A stretch of 64,000 nt of DNA from Blastobasis lacticolella (GCA_905147135.1 LR990044.1:16744122-16808121); one strand, 5' to 3'; positions 40,071 to 49,615 are shown, numbered from the stretch's first letter. Program-made: numbers and translations. Notes: generated by a model not told the origin, from the sequence alone.

Positions 40071-40302
40071 TGTTAACAGGCGAACCTGACCAGATTGGAT
40101 CATGGTTACACATTCTTCTTCACAGTCGCCTGAATATACAGGTTTAATCATGATGTTTTCCCTCGCCGTAAGAGCATCGGTTAGTGTTATCAACTAATGC
40201 ACATTACTCAGAAAAGTGTCACTGGTACGTATATTGCGAGGCTAGAACCCGGTACCTCTCGCTTACGAATAGGACCTCTGAACCATTCGGCCATCGACGC
40301 TC
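40071..40302 (-). repeat. SINE-A head and proximal body, right arm of a fold-back pair
   Basis: TGTTAACAGGCGAACCTGAC, AGATTGGATCATGGTTACAC, then TTTAATCATGATGTTTTCCC and the reversed head (GAGGCTAGAACCCGGTACC, ending AACCATTCGGCCATCGACGC). Together with 39937-40069 it forms an inverted duplication sharing about 90 nt (GTGTAAC..CAGG). Confidence 0.75.
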
Positions 40303-40304
40303 AA

Positions 40305-41035
40305 CATGTAGTCGTCTCACACCACATGTCGATAAACTCTGTGTGCTAAGTTCAGATACTTCATATTTTTGTCTGATTCAACCAAGTTTTCAATCGAACG
40401 GGATATTATAGTTGTCAGACGTCGATATTGTGTTAAAATCCACTAGTCATGGTCCCGGGAGGCTCATATCGGATACTAATGGCCGGTTACTATGGTGATG
40501 GCACTAATATTGATTCTTATTTTTATATGGCTTTCCTACGTCTACGAACATCTAATTATCGAGCTTTTTTGTAGAATTACCTATAATATTTTTCGTAGAT
40601 TTTCTTTGAGATTCGCCTTCGGTTTATAATTAGTTTTTTTTTATAATACGCATTTATCCACAATTATTTTCATTCATCTCCCATACCATATCTAATGAAA
40701 TACCTATCGAATGAAAGGGATTATTACGAGGAACGTAAATAATATTTTTGAATGATTTTAAAATGAATAGTTTCAAGTTGATAAAACTTGAGCTATGAAA
40801 CTACTGAGTCTAAAAAAAGAAAGGAAAAATAACATGTTAAATCACAACTATGTACGGAACCCATCGTAAGCGGTTTTGACTCGTCCGGTTTTTTTGTTAA
40901 GTCCAGACCTTTCATCGAACCGTTTCTTCCAGATCTCCACGTAATTAGTTTTGATTTAAATTTTAAATGATGTTAACATAGTTTTCGAATAAAATGAAAC
41001 TAGAATTAACCAAGGTCTATAGCTGATTGTGGTGT
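40305..41035. other. AT-rich non-coding stretch
   Basis: 40840-40890 (CTATGTACGGAACCCATCGT, then GACTCGTCCGGTTTTTTTG) resembles a common lepidopteran LINE 3' UTR phrase. No gene. Confidence 0.35.
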
Positions 41036-41037
41036 TC

Positions 41038-41266
41038 GGCCCTGTGGTGTCCGGCAGAGTAGAATACCACTATAACCTCTTACACTCGTGGGTGTCGTAC
41101 TAGCGACTAATGTTTTCGAGACAAAAGATCTAGAGTCTCCGTAGGCTGTTATATTTATAACACAGCGATCTCCGACCCGCCTGCCAATCATGGCAATAAC
41201 CTCTCCTTTCATGGAAGAGGCCTTAAGTCCTGCGGTGAACTGTTATGGGCTGTGATGACGATGACG
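41038..41266 (+). repeat. Family D retroposon, near full-length
   Basis: CCCTGTGGTGTCCGGCAGAG, TAGAATACCACTATAACCTC, CGACTAATGTTTTCGAGACA, GACCCGCCTGCCAATCATGG, CAATAACCTCTCCTTTCATG and GGGCTGTGATGACGATGACG. The AAAATGGGCAGCAGC block is deleted. Confidence 0.75.
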
Positions 41267-41269
41267 GGG

Positions 41270-41665
41270 GCTGAGTAATTGCAAAATAACAAGTGCCTAA
41301 AACGAATTACAACATGCTTCTGACTCACCAACAAAATCTTGTACATTTTTGTGTGAGTCAGTAGAAGTAGGTCAGAAGGCATTTTTGTCAAGTCACCTTT
41401 CCCTTCATTACAAGTAGCAATGCACAGGCAATTACCATAATAAGTCTAATAAATAATTCATACACTCATCCTGTTTACTAGCCGCTAGTAATGATATACG
41501 TTTGCATTATTATTATTAATATGGCTCGTGTCGTTAATTATACTGTCTCCGTACAGTAATATAACGTTTAATTTGTCCAGTTATCGCGTATTGGAATCAA
41601 CCGTCACTTGGAACTTTCCACGCGTTTTAAAATAGTAGTAAGATAGATAAGAAATATAGTATAAG
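41270..41665. other. Non-coding stretch
   Basis: No gene. 41500-41590 is AT-rich with CGTTAATTATAC, no repeat identified. Confidence 0.35.
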
Positions 41666-41670
41666 ATAAG

Positions 41671-41812
41671 CCTGGCGCAATTACAGGTACGAGGCATTTC
41701 ATTTTATTCGTCACAGTGACAACGCACCTGCGGTTCTGTATTTTGTTGCAACCTAAATGCATGAATCGTAGATGTTATGGGCTACAGTTACCGCTTACCA
41801 TCGAGGGCTAAA
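41671..41812 (+). repeat. Bm1-like SINE, 3' half
   Basis: GGCGCAATTACAGGTACGAG, CGTCACAGTGACAACGCACC, TGCAACCTAAATGCATGAAT, GGGCTACAGTTACCGCTTAC and CATCGAGGGC match the distal part of the copy at 8995-9143. The 5' half is absent. Confidence 0.7.
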
Positions 41813-41844
41813 GTCTACTAATTTGCTTACTTCACATGCTATTT

Positions 41845-41996
41845 GACGACCTGAGTGCTTCAGTTTGTTAACGCAGAGGTCCCGGGTTCGTATTCTGGCC
41901 GGGCAGAAATTTAATTTCTGTTACGCGTCTGGGTTTTGTATGTATAATAAGTATGTTAGATGGCGCTGTGTGCATTGTCCAAGCATATTTATTGAT
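41845..41996 (+). repeat. SINE-B with two internal deletions
   Basis: GACGACCTGAGTGCTTCAGT (box A region), GTTAACGCAGAGGTC (the anticodon stem mostly deleted), box B changed to GGTTCGTATTC, then TTAATTTCTGTTACGCGTCT. It jumps to GTATGTTAGATGGCGCTGTG and GTCCAAGCATATTTATTGA. Confidence 0.75.
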
Positions 41997-41999
41997 ATT

Positions 42000-42540
42000 C
42001 AATTGACACACAATTGCGACTCCATTACGACTGAGACAAATTAGGTAAGTATGTGACAGTGAATGGTTATTGGTGTTGCCTTCTAAAATCGATCAATTGA
42101 ATGCCATCTTAGTCCACAATCGAGTTTCATTCAGTAAATCGAATAGTCAAGTGGCAGTTTAATGAAAAACCATTGGTCTCAAATTAGTAGCAGAGTACCA
42201 AAAATTTATATCCAATTGAAATTCGTAAATTAGAAGAGAATTCATAAATTCGATAAATGATTGCACTAACCTTAAGCGAATCCTACGTTTCCGCTTTATA
42301 ATATTCGTAAGCATTTAAAAGTACCAAAATTGGTGTAATAAAGTTACGAGTGACTTAGCGAGTACAGTTTTCCCATAAGGTTGGTGTTAGTACAATGCTT
42401 TTTCTTGTTATAAATATCTTAAATCAACTTAAGAGTTGTTTGACGTTTAGTGCAATCGGGCATTAAGGACCAGGTGGGCGCTAAAACTAATTTGTTTGTA
42501 AGTACCGGGACGTTAACGCCGTGATAATTATTTTTTATTA
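42000..42540. other. Non-coding stretch, unrecognised
   Basis: No gene or repeat recognised. AT-rich. Confidence 0.35.
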
Positions 42541-42600
42541 TTATGTCCCAGCTGGGCTGTCTGCTCGTTTGTCACTGCGTAGTATAATAAAAAAAAATCT
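42541..42600 (+). repeat. SINE tail with poly(A)
   Basis: GTCCCAGCTGGGCTGTCTGC, TCGTTTGTCACTGCGTAGTA and an A run correspond to the CAGGTGGGCTGTCTGCTCGT ending of lepidopteran SINEs. A similar piece is at 61090-61120. Confidence 0.4.
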
Positions 42601-42620
42601 AGTCAACGGTACATAATAAA

Positions 42621-42754
42621 CATCGGATAGTAAATACACATTAGGTATCTACATAACTCATAGAAAGTAATTGGTACATGACAGTACTGGGGATCGAACA
42701 CTGTAGCTCTCGCTAACGAGGCTGACCCGCTATCCATTACGCCACCAACGAGCG
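42621..42754 (-). repeat. SINE-A head only, minus strand
   Basis: CATCGGATAGTAAATACACA, TAGAAAGTAATTGGTACATG, the reversed box B region GGGGATCGAACACTGTAGC and TATCCATTACGCCACCAACG. Similarity ends at the head/body junction. Confidence 0.7.
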
Positions 42755-42790
42755 TTATTCTTATCATCCTATATTAGTCCACTGTTGGGG

Positions 42791-42995
42791 GGCGTCGGTG
42801 GCCCAGTGGTAACGGCATTCGACTCGTGATCGAAGGTATCGGGTTCCAATTTCACTGCCGCCATGACTCTTTTCTGAGTAATGTGCATTAGTTGAATACC
42901 AACCGATGCTCTTACGGTGAGGGAAAGCATCATGATGAAACCTGCACACCACGTCCTGGGCTTGCGGGATCCAGCCTATAGGCTTTCGGAATAAG
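42791..42995 (+). repeat. SINE-A head joined to a different 3' body
   Basis: The head GGCGTCGGTGGCCCAGTGGT, with box B damaged (GGTTCCAATTTC), CTGCCGCCATGACTC and AGTTGAATACCAACCGATGC to GATGAAACCTGCACAC is SINE-A. The continuation CACGTCCTGGGCTTGCGGGA, TCCAGCCTATAGGC is not SINE-A body. It could be a second subfamily or a chimera. Confidence 0.65.
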
Positions 42996-42999
42996 AGTA

Positions 43000-43310
43000 A
43001 CACACAAGTAAAAATGGTTGCCAAAGAAATTCAGTTATTACAGGGGTAAATGTTGAAACTCTTTGCCAAGGATGCAATATGCAGCCGGAAACATCCAAAG
43101 GCGGGCCCATATCTTTGAAGTGCTATCAAATATGTCGCAAAGCTTAAAGCTCGGGCCAAACCGGCGCGACTGCAAAGCGGGAGCGTCAGTCGCGCGGCGG
43201 ACTCTGTGTTATCTATATATCTATGTCATCGCCTCATATTTTAATAATACCTAAGAAAAAGTAAGATTAGTTTAGTAAGAAAGGATTCATTGACTTTATT
43301 TATTTAAGAG
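43000..43310. other. Non-coding stretch with a GC-rich patch
   Basis: 43080-43210 is GC-rich (GGCGGGCCC, GCGCGACTGCAAAGCGGGAG). There is a 63-codon frame but no recognised domain, and no repeat match. Confidence 0.35.
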
Positions 43311-43317
43311 AAGACGT

Positions 43318-43512
43318 CGGTGAGAGAAAACATCGTGATAAAATGTGTGACCGTGATCCAATCTAGTCAGGTTCCTCTGGTTACGCAGGGTCGCGGGGGT
43401 CAGTCAGTGACAGTCGCTCCACTGTAATTGGCTGATCTGCCAAATCCTAGTTCATGGTTAAGGCGGGCCCTCGATCGAGAGAACACTACCGGGACCATAT
43501 CGACAAGATGTT
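43318..43512 (+). repeat. SINE-A body only, head missing
   Basis: It starts CGGTGAGAGAAAACATCGTG, then CCGTGATCCAATCTAGTCAG, GACAGTCGCTCCACTGTAAT and GAGAGAACACTACCGGGACC, to GACAAGATG and an ATTT-rich tail. It begins at the same body position as several other headless copies. Confidence 0.8.
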
Positions 43513-43514
43513 TT

Positions 43515-44190
43515 ATTTATTTAAAAAAAAAACGTCACGAGTTGATAAGAAAATGTTTTTTTAAATCCCTTAGCTAAATGTTGGCTTGTTTGCTAAATGA
43601 GAAAACATGCAATTGCTTTCAGTTGCAAGAATATACTTTTGGTTCAATGGCACTGCATGATAATTTAAAATGTGTATTTAATATTGTATACTACGGTTAG
43701 ATGCAATTAGAGTGTTTTACCATTTAAATAGTTAAAACGTGTCATGATTAATTTATTGATTGTCAGTAGATAAACTGTGAAGTTCACGTATCTAGGTCAG
43801 ATTATCAGCTTTTACCGGAATTTGGATTTAAATACTGGATTAAACGCTATTAATGCATGTTTAAATGACCATTTCTATATGAAGCCAAGAATTACAATTG
43901 TTGGTTGCTGGCAAATGGTAATAAAATTTAAATTTAATTGCTGTTTTCAGAATTCAACAGTGTATTTATTGCAAAATAAATGAGTGAAATACCTACGTTG
44001 TGGACTTATCAGATTATTATCGTTCTTTTAAAGCTAAATGCTTTTAAAATATTTTCATGTTAATTGTTTTATTCCATGTTTGGTACAAAACTTCATTTAT
44101 TATTACTTTTCTACTTTGATTCAGACACCTATTTTATTAAAGGTTTCGGTTCCCTACCTACAGAGTAAGTGTGGGGTTTACTCTAAATAT
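43515..44190. other. AT-rich non-coding stretch
   Basis: No gene or repeat recognised. Confidence 0.35.
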
Positions 44191-44194
44191 AAGG

Positions 44195-44365
44195 AATCCT
44201 GTGATAAGAGGAGTACTCTCAACTGGCGTAAATGCTTAAAAAGGTATGAATGTGGAAGGGGTGAGAAAGGTGTGTTAGGATCGTGCGTTAGCTTGTGGCA
44301 CTCCATAGTCTCTTTCTAATCCTATGGGATACGGGCGTGACTGTGTATGTATGTATATATGTCAT
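44195..44365 (+). repeat. Family K retroposon fragment
   Basis: GGAGTACTCTCAACTGGCGT, AAATGCTTAAAAAGGTATGA, TGTGGAAGGGGTGAGAAAGG, TGTGTTAGGATCGTGCGTTA, CATAGTCTCTTTCTAATCC, ATACGGGCGTGACTG and the tail TGTATGTATGTATATATG. The order matches 45310-45480. Confidence 0.6.
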
Positions 44366-44559
44366 AAGAGATCATTGTAAGCTGAGGGATGATGGGGCGA
44401 CTAGGACTGAGAGAGGTATGACGATGTGGAGAGAATGGAGGAAAAACGACTCACGAAAGGTATTTATTGTACGAATCTTAAGAGGAGCTCCCCGAGTGTG
44501 CTAGATATAAACGAAATTTGATCTTATCTATAGGTATACATAGTATAATACATATCGCT

Positions 44560-44665
44560 TCCAGCCGTCCCTATGTACTTACGCTTCGATATTTTAAAGT
44601 ATGCAACCGATTTTAATGCGGTTTTCAGCAAATACATAGAGTAATTCAAGAGGTAGGTTTATAAG
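44560..44665 (-). repeat. Insect-wide dispersed repeat, minus strand
   Basis: CGTCCCTATGTACTTACGCT and AACCGATTTTAATGCGGTTT are the reverse of the CCGCATTAAAATCCGTTGC phrase seen at 22345. A second minus copy, weaker, is at 47275-47345 (GATTATAATGCGGTTTC). Confidence 0.5.
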
Positions 44666-44675
44666 GAATAAAGTG

Positions 44676-44775
44676 TAGGTAAGGGTAAGTAGGTGTAGGG
44701 TAGGTATAGGGTAGGTGTGGGGTACGGTTGGGTAGGAGTAGGGGTAGGATAATGTAGGGTATTAGTAGGGGTAGT
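44676..44775 (+). repeat. G-rich minisatellite (GTAGGGTAGGT-type) with G-quadruplex potential
   Basis: Irregular units of GGTGTAGGGTA / GGTATAGGGTA / GGTGTGGGGTA / GGGTAGGAGTAGGGGTA give at least five G-runs of three or more with 7-9 nt between them. The unit is reminiscent of TTAGG telomeric DNA but is not that repeat. It sits inside a dispersed repeat, which may have seeded it. Confidence 0.7.
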
Positions 44776-44782
44776 CGTGCCG

Positions 44783-45115
44783 TGTCCACTAGTTTTCAAT
44801 ATTATGAAATGAAAGCCAATAAAATGTTGTAGACATTATTCAGAAACGAGTAAACGAAATATGTCTGTGGCTTGTCAAATTTTCTTTAAAATATATAGTT
44901 CGATCTCCAACCCGCCTGCCAAGTGTGGAGATTATGGCAATAACCTGGAGGAATATAATAATATGGAGAGGCCCTTAGTCCTGCAGTGGACTGTTACGGG
45001 CTGTGATGGGTAATATAGTTTCAAAATTGCACGGGTATTACGATTTCCTTACATAAAGGCTCTTTTAGTACTTCGCTTGTATGGAGCGCGCTCGGGGGAC
45101 ACTCCTATTAATGGA
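44783..45115 (+). mobile_element. Family J element interrupted by a family D retroposon
   Basis: The left part (44783-44900) matches 34060-34165. The right part (45013-45115) contains CGCTTGTATGGAGCGCGCTC, GGGGGACACTCCTATTAA, which is the reverse of the family J outer end. The interruption is the family D copy at 44901-45012, flanked by ATATAGTT on both sides. Confidence 0.65.
44901..45012 (+). repeat. Family D, 5'-truncated, with 8-bp TSD
   Basis: It begins at CGATCTCCAACCCGCCTGCC and ends GGACTGTTACGGGCTGTGAT GGG. ATATAGTT at 44893-44900 and 45013-45020 is the likely target duplication. 5' truncation plus TSD marks family D as a retroposon. Confidence 0.75.
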
Positions 45116-45242
45116 AGGATTGACAGAAGGCACCCTAGGAGGAAGGAAGGAAGTGTTATGGTTTACTTAGAGAGTACCTACTCTGTCCTAAAATTGCGCA
45201 GCAGTGCGCGACGTTAATGCAACTACTTAGTAAATAATAATA

Positions 45243-45316
45243 ATGTCTATAGGCAGTGGTGACCACTTTCCAGCAGGTGGTCCGCTTGCCTGTATGACAT
45301 ACAAAAATTAAAAAGG
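45243..45316 (+). repeat. Family I SINE tail
   Basis: AATGTCTATAGGCAGTGGTG, ACCACTTTCCAGCAGGTGGT and CCGCTTGCCTGTATGACATA. Confidence 0.6.
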
Positions 45317-45480
45317 CAAGTCAGGAGTACCCTCACCCGGGCTAAATGTGTGAGAATATATATAAATTGTGGAAGAGACTAAAGAGGTGTGTCAGGGTCG
45401 TAGCTTGTGACAATCGATAGTCTCTGTCTACACCTGTTAAAAATGGGCGGGAGAGTGCCTGTATCTAAGTATGTATATTG
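45310..45480 (+). repeat. Family K retroposon fragment
   Basis: AAAAAGGCAAGTCAGGAGTA, CCCTCACCCGGGCTAAATGT, ATTGTGGAAGAGACTAAAGA, GGTGTGTCAGGGTCGTAGCT, CGATAGTCTCTGTCTACACC, then GGGCGGGAGAGTGCC and a TAAGTATGTAT tail. Confidence 0.6.
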
Positions 45481-45547
45481 ATACATACAGCATGTATCAG
45501 GAAAAAAGTTGTACTCTCGCATACAAGATTCCTGCCCGACCCGGTCG

Positions 45548-45764
45548 CCTAGAGGGGCCCGTGTCCGCCTTGACCATGATCCAGGGTTTGACAGTTCAGT
45601 TAATTATAGTAGAGTGACTGCCATCTGACCTCCGTGACCCTGCTACCAGGGGAACCTGACAAGATTGGATCATTGTTTCACACTCAGAAAATCGACAGTG
45701 GGATTCGCACCCGCTACCTCTCGTATTGCGAGTCGGATACCGTTACCACTAGGCCACCGACAGT
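45548..45764 (-). repeat. SINE-A with a deletion spanning the head/body junction
   Basis: The body GTGTCCGCCTTGACCATGAT, GACTGCCATCTGACCTCCGT to GATCATTGTTTCACACTCAG is followed at once by the reversed head CGACAGTGGGATTCGCACCC and ACCACTAGGCCACCGACAG. About 110 nt between are missing. Confidence 0.75.
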
Positions 45765-45769
45765 ACGTA

Positions 45770-46235
45770 ATAGGAATACGGGCATATATTCGCATTACAC
45801 ACAGTTACCGAATATATAAATCAAGTGAGCAAGGAAAAATATTTATTAGTTTCATCAATCAGGCGTAATTATTTTTTTAAATTATATCTAGCAGTAATGT
45901 ATTACGTACAATTTCAACCGACATACTTGCCATTAATTAGGGACTTAATGATTATAACTAACACATTCAAAATTGCGCTTATTAAACATGGTTATAGTCT
46001 GTCAAGTCCAAGAGTCCATACAGGTACACAGCCACCTGCAGAGGGAACGGGGTCAAAAACAAATTAATTTGCGTGCGTCGCGTGATGTCGGAAATGCCTA
46101 TGCAATTTTTAGATCTGTACACATTTCCACATAACCTAACCGTCAAATAAAGTTGAATAACTCCAGACCAAGTTGTTCGCACTTGGTCTGGGGGCTACAC
46201 ACAAATATTTTATAATTTATTAAACAAATTTTAAT
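45770..46235. other. Non-coding stretch with a perfect 10-bp hairpin
   Basis: CCAGACCAAG (46163-46172) and CTTGGTCTGG (46182-46191) pair perfectly around TTGTTCGCA. No gene. An 80-codon frame at 45825-46067 has no domain. Confidence 0.4.
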
Positions 46236-46425
46236 GAAACAAAGCTACGAACCATCTCGATTAAACTGGCTTTCAAATAGAGAACCGCATCGAAATCGGT
46301 CCAACCGTTCGGGAGCTATGATGCCACAAACAGACAAACAAAGCCACAGATGCACAGATACACAAATATACACGTCAAACTTATAACACCTCACTTTTTT
46401 CGTCAGGGGTTAAAAGACCACACAC
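46236..46425 (-). repeat. Dispersed repeat, minus strand
   Basis: AAACAAAGCTACGAACCATC, TCGATTAAACTGGCTTTCAA and CCGCATCGAAATCGGTCCAA are the reverse of the phrases at 35425-35500. They are followed by ACAGACAAACAAAGCCACAG, ending TTTTTTCGTCAGGGGTTAAA. Confidence 0.5.
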
Positions 46426-46429
46426 GCGC

Positions 46430-46590
46430 CTAATAGCAAACGCGTAGTGTCTCGTAGCAACCGCGTAGCGCCCGCGTAGACCCTGAGTCTAGCGCTTCTT
46501 CGCTTCTAGCTTCTTCTTTCTTTTGCACTTACGCGTTAGGCATATAAACATATAAAAAAAGTAAGAAAAAGTATTTAGGTACAAATTTAT
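46430..46590. repeat. Short tandem repeat of an ACGCGTAG motif
   Basis: AGCAAACGCGTAGTGTCTCG, TAGCAACCGCGTAGCGCCCG and CGTAG form three imperfect units at 46435-46480. It is followed by a TCTAGCGCTTC / CGCTTCTAGC inverted pair. Confidence 0.45.
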
Positions 46591-46594
46591 ATAG

Positions 46595-46776
46595 GCGCGG
46601 TCCGGCTCTGCCTGGCATTGTCGTTGGCGTGGTTGGCGTGGGGTGGGTTTGCTGCGCCAGGGCAGCCAGTGTGTCACCGTGTGCTTCCTTCCTACTTTCC
46701 TACCCCCCTCCTTTTTGACGATTGAAAGAGATATTTAGTGTCCAAATCAATAAGTTTGATTTTGAATAAATAATAC
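46595..46776 (+). repeat. Family C repeat, copy 3
   Basis: CGGTCCGGCTCTGCCTGGCA, GGGTGGGTTTGCTGC, GTGTGCTTCCTTCCTACTTT, TTTTGACGATTGAAAGAGAT and TTTGATTTTGAATAAATAAT. It is similar to the nested copy at 17141. Confidence 0.65.
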
Positions 46777-46779
46777 TAA

Positions 46780-47155
46780 AAGTAAAATATAAAATTAATA
46801 AATAAATTATCCACATCGCTGTCCCCCGCAATGATGCCCATAACGCTGGCTACGTTGCCTCGTTGGATAGCCAAAACTTATCTTCTGTACGAGGAATGAG
46901 TCAGAAAGTGCCAATTGGCTACAAAGACCGCCAGTTACATGTATTTATTAATTGTTACGTATTTGGATTATTTATAACGTATTTGAAAGCGCCACTATTA
47001 TAACGCCAACTTATAATTGTCGCTTGATAGACTATAGTATAGCGTTTAATCAAAGTGAAATATGTCTGATGTAAGTTTATGGTTTCTATACATAGTATAA
47101 AACAAAGTCGCTTCCCGACATCTGTCCTTATGTATGTATGTATGTACCTATATAC
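46780..47155. other. Non-coding stretch
   Basis: Nothing recognised apart from a GTATGTATGTATG microsatellite at about 47130-47150. Confidence 0.4.
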
Positions 47156-47162
47156 GCTTCAT

Positions 47163-47275
47163 TATCATTGTCATCATTATATCAGCCAGAAGACGCCCAC
47201 TGCTAGGCATAGGCCTCCCCCAGAGATCTCCACAAAGGCCGGTCCTGTGCTTTCCGCACACTATATACGCTATAT
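47163..47275 (-). pseudogene. RTE-like LINE C-terminus, minus strand
   Basis: The minus strand reads VRKAQDRPLWRSLGEAYA, a TAG, then QWASSG and a stop, with a (GATAAT/GATGAC)n tail at 47160-47185. AQDR-x-LWRSLGEAY is the same C-terminal motif as at 22930 and 23815. The TAG probably replaces a Gln codon. Confidence 0.7.
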
Positions 47276-47444
47276 AAGGTTAGATCTTTTAAACTACGCA
47301 ACTGATTATAATGCGGTTTCAACAATATTATTGATTTCAGAGGAACGTTTATAACCATTAAAAAAGGTTTCGTAGGTGTACGCGAACGAATTCGTGCCAG
47401 GTCCGCTAGGGGTGCCCTACGCAATTTCGAAACAGGTTTCAACT

Positions 47445-47770
47445 AATAACATTTCATCTACGACGAGTCATCGAAAGTCCATTTAACCCAGGCTTCTATT
47501 GAACAAAAAACATTACATCGGTGGTTCGTTTCACCTAATGTCATTATATCGTCGGTTCATAAATAATAGTAAGCTAATTACGTAATTAGAGAATATGCTT
47601 GGAAACAGCTGACCTATACTAAGTCAGCTTCATGAACTACAGCCTAATCCCCCCGCTCATTAAGATCTAGGAGGTAAGCCTTTGCGCGCACAGTGGGAAT
47701 ATATAAATATGTAGTGGAAGTATGACTCTAGCAAAAGCTGGGATGAACGGTCGTATGATGATGATAATAA
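47445..47770. other. Non-coding stretch, unrecognised
   Basis: No gene or repeat recognised, except a GGGATGAACGGTCGTATGAT GATGAT ending at about 47740-47768 like a retroposon 3' end. Confidence 0.35.
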
Positions 47771-47776
47771 AAAAAG

Positions 47777-48121
47777 TCTTGGCGTTAGTGTCCCGGTTGT
47801 GCTCTCACGCACGAGGGCCCGAATTCCGCCTTAACATTATCTAGGATATAGCAGATCAGGTAATTACAGTGGAGCGACTGTTATTTGACCTCCATGACCC
47901 TGCTACCAGGGCAACCTGACCACCTTGTATCTTGGTTTCTGTTGCCAGAATGTGCAGGTTTCATCACGATGTTTTCCCTCACCGGAGCATCGGTTAGTGT
48001 CCAACTAATGAACATAACTCAGAAAAGAGTCATTGGTACTTCTTTAAGAAAAGAGTTATTGATTCGAACCCGGTACCTTCCCTTTAGAGTCGGATACCCT
48101 AACCGCTCGGCAATCGATGCC
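47777..48121 (-). repeat. SINE-A, near full-length
   Basis: CTTGGCGTTAGTGTCCCGGT, GTTGTGCTCTCACGCACGAG, CAGTGGAGCGACTGTTATTT, CATCACGATGTTTTCCCTCA, then the reversed head with perfect box B (GATTCGAACCCGGTACC) and ATACCCTAACCGCTCGGCAA. A short duplication AAGAAAAGAGTTATTG stands before box B. The 133-codon plus-strand frame here is a by-product. Confidence 0.8.
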
Positions 48122-48363
48122 CGTATATATAATGATGATAGTGGGTTTAAACAAAGCGATTTTACATTGTTCAGTTCATGCTCGTACAAATTTAAATTAT
48201 TGTGTTGTTGTAGGTATTTTACTGCGCTTACATTATATAATGGTTTACCAGTCATACACAATACAGTATGTTCATGCGTTAATTGATTTATCAATTACTA
48301 TACTAGATACTGTATTGCATAAGTAGCAAGTAATATTCATTGACCTACCACGATAAAAAAAAG

Positions 48364-48630
48364 TCATCTTGGCGTTAATGTCCTGGTTGTGCTCTCGAGA
48401 ACGAGAGCCCGGGGTCTGCCTTGACATGATCCAGGATTTGGCGATCAGGTAATTACAGTGGAGCGACTACCATCTGACCTCCGTGACCCTGCTCCCAGGG
48501 GAACCTCACCAGATTGGAACATGGTTACAAATTCAGTTGTCTGAATTTGCAGGTTTCATCACGATGTTTTCCCTCACCGTAAGAGCATCGGTTAGAATTC
48601 AAATAATGTTCATATATTACTCAGAAAATT
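48364..48630 (-). repeat. SINE-A lacking the tRNA head
   Basis: CATCTTGGCGTTAATGTCCT, GTTGTGCTCTCGAGAACGAG, GCGACTACCATCTGACCTCC, TTTCATCACGATGTTTTCCC and CATCGGTTAGAATTC, ending at TACTCAGAAAA. Box A and box B are lost. Confidence 0.8.
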
Positions 48631-48631
48631 A

Positions 48632-49425
48632 CTTAGAACCACGATTACTATCTAGTCACATCAACCCACGTTTACACAATACAGCTACAACATTACAGAA
48701 ATGTCTAGTATTTTTTACTTTTAACGCATCCCGATCAATAGATACGTTCGCGAACATTTTAAACGAAAATAAAGTATAAAAACTGCCCTAGAATGGAGTA
48801 CAGCGGAGTGCTTGCAGTGTAATGGCCACTAACGATGGCCAATAAAAGTTAACAGTCATATCTGCACTAGTGAGGCCATTTTCCAAGCTAATTGAAAACT
48901 ACTAGTTCTGTAGCAATGTAATTTGAGCCTCGTACGGAATAATTTACTCGAATACAACGGTGAAGCTTGTAATCATTGCTTGCTTACATTTGCAAGCTAA
49001 AATCACATTGTTACAGGCATACGATTTGGATAAATGCTTGTGCAAACAATTTTGTCATTGGTAAGTAGTTTACGATTGTGTGTTATTACAGAAAATTACT
49101 AGGATCGTACCTTGCTATTGTTTTTGTAAAGCTATAAGCCTTTTATTAAAGCTCGCGCTGTGCTTTTTAATTTTAGAATTAAAGTCGTACATTGTTGTCT
49201 TTACGGATGGTCATGCGATGCGAGAATACATCATGATATAAGCTGCACATTCTGCTGGTTAGGTTTTACTATTCCTGTCTTGTGTTTAACGAAAATCTGC
49301 CATAACACAAGCATAGATATTTGTTTCTGGATCACGTCTCCAAAAACTTTATTGGCTTCGATAGCGTAATATTGAAAATATGATCAAATTACGTTTTAAT
49401 TAATTATAAACCGGCCTTTAAACTT
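48632..49425. other. Unique stretch, no recognised repeats
   Basis: The region around 48800-49010 has paired motifs (TAATGGCCAC..GATGGCCAATA, TAATCATTGCTTGC) but no gene. A 69-codon Cys-rich frame at 49160-49369 has no domain I know. Confidence 0.35.
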
Positions 49426-49429
49426 ATAG

Positions 49430-49615
49430 GGTTATGGTGAAATAGGGCGCTGTCCTAATTGGCTCCCTAATCATTATAATGTAGACACCTTCGAGGCTAG
49501 AGTGAATAGGCTGTTCCTGGAAGGGCATGCTCCATCATCGGCCTCATCGTCACTTACCACCAGGTGAGGTGGCTGTAACATAGCTAGCTAGCATAGGACA
49601 ACTATAAAAAAAAAA
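49430..49615 (+). repeat. Family H repeat, copy 2
   Basis: AATAGGGCGCTGTCCTAATT, GGCTCCCTAATCATTATAAT, GCTAGAGTGAATAGGCTGTT, GGGCATGCTCCATCATCGGC, CTCATCGTCACTTACCACCA and GGTGAGGTGGC, then an A-run. This copy extends about 20 bp further 5' than copy 1. Confidence 0.6.

Noticed and set aside
44676..44775. Internal telomeric TTAGG repeat
   Set aside because: Units are irregular GGTGTAGGGTA-like sequences rather than TTAGG, so it is treated as a minisatellite.
47885..48286. 133-codon plus-strand open frame
   Set aside because: It lies antisense to a SINE-A copy and continues into AT-rich DNA. Several SINE-A copies show similar chance frames (48483, 53366).
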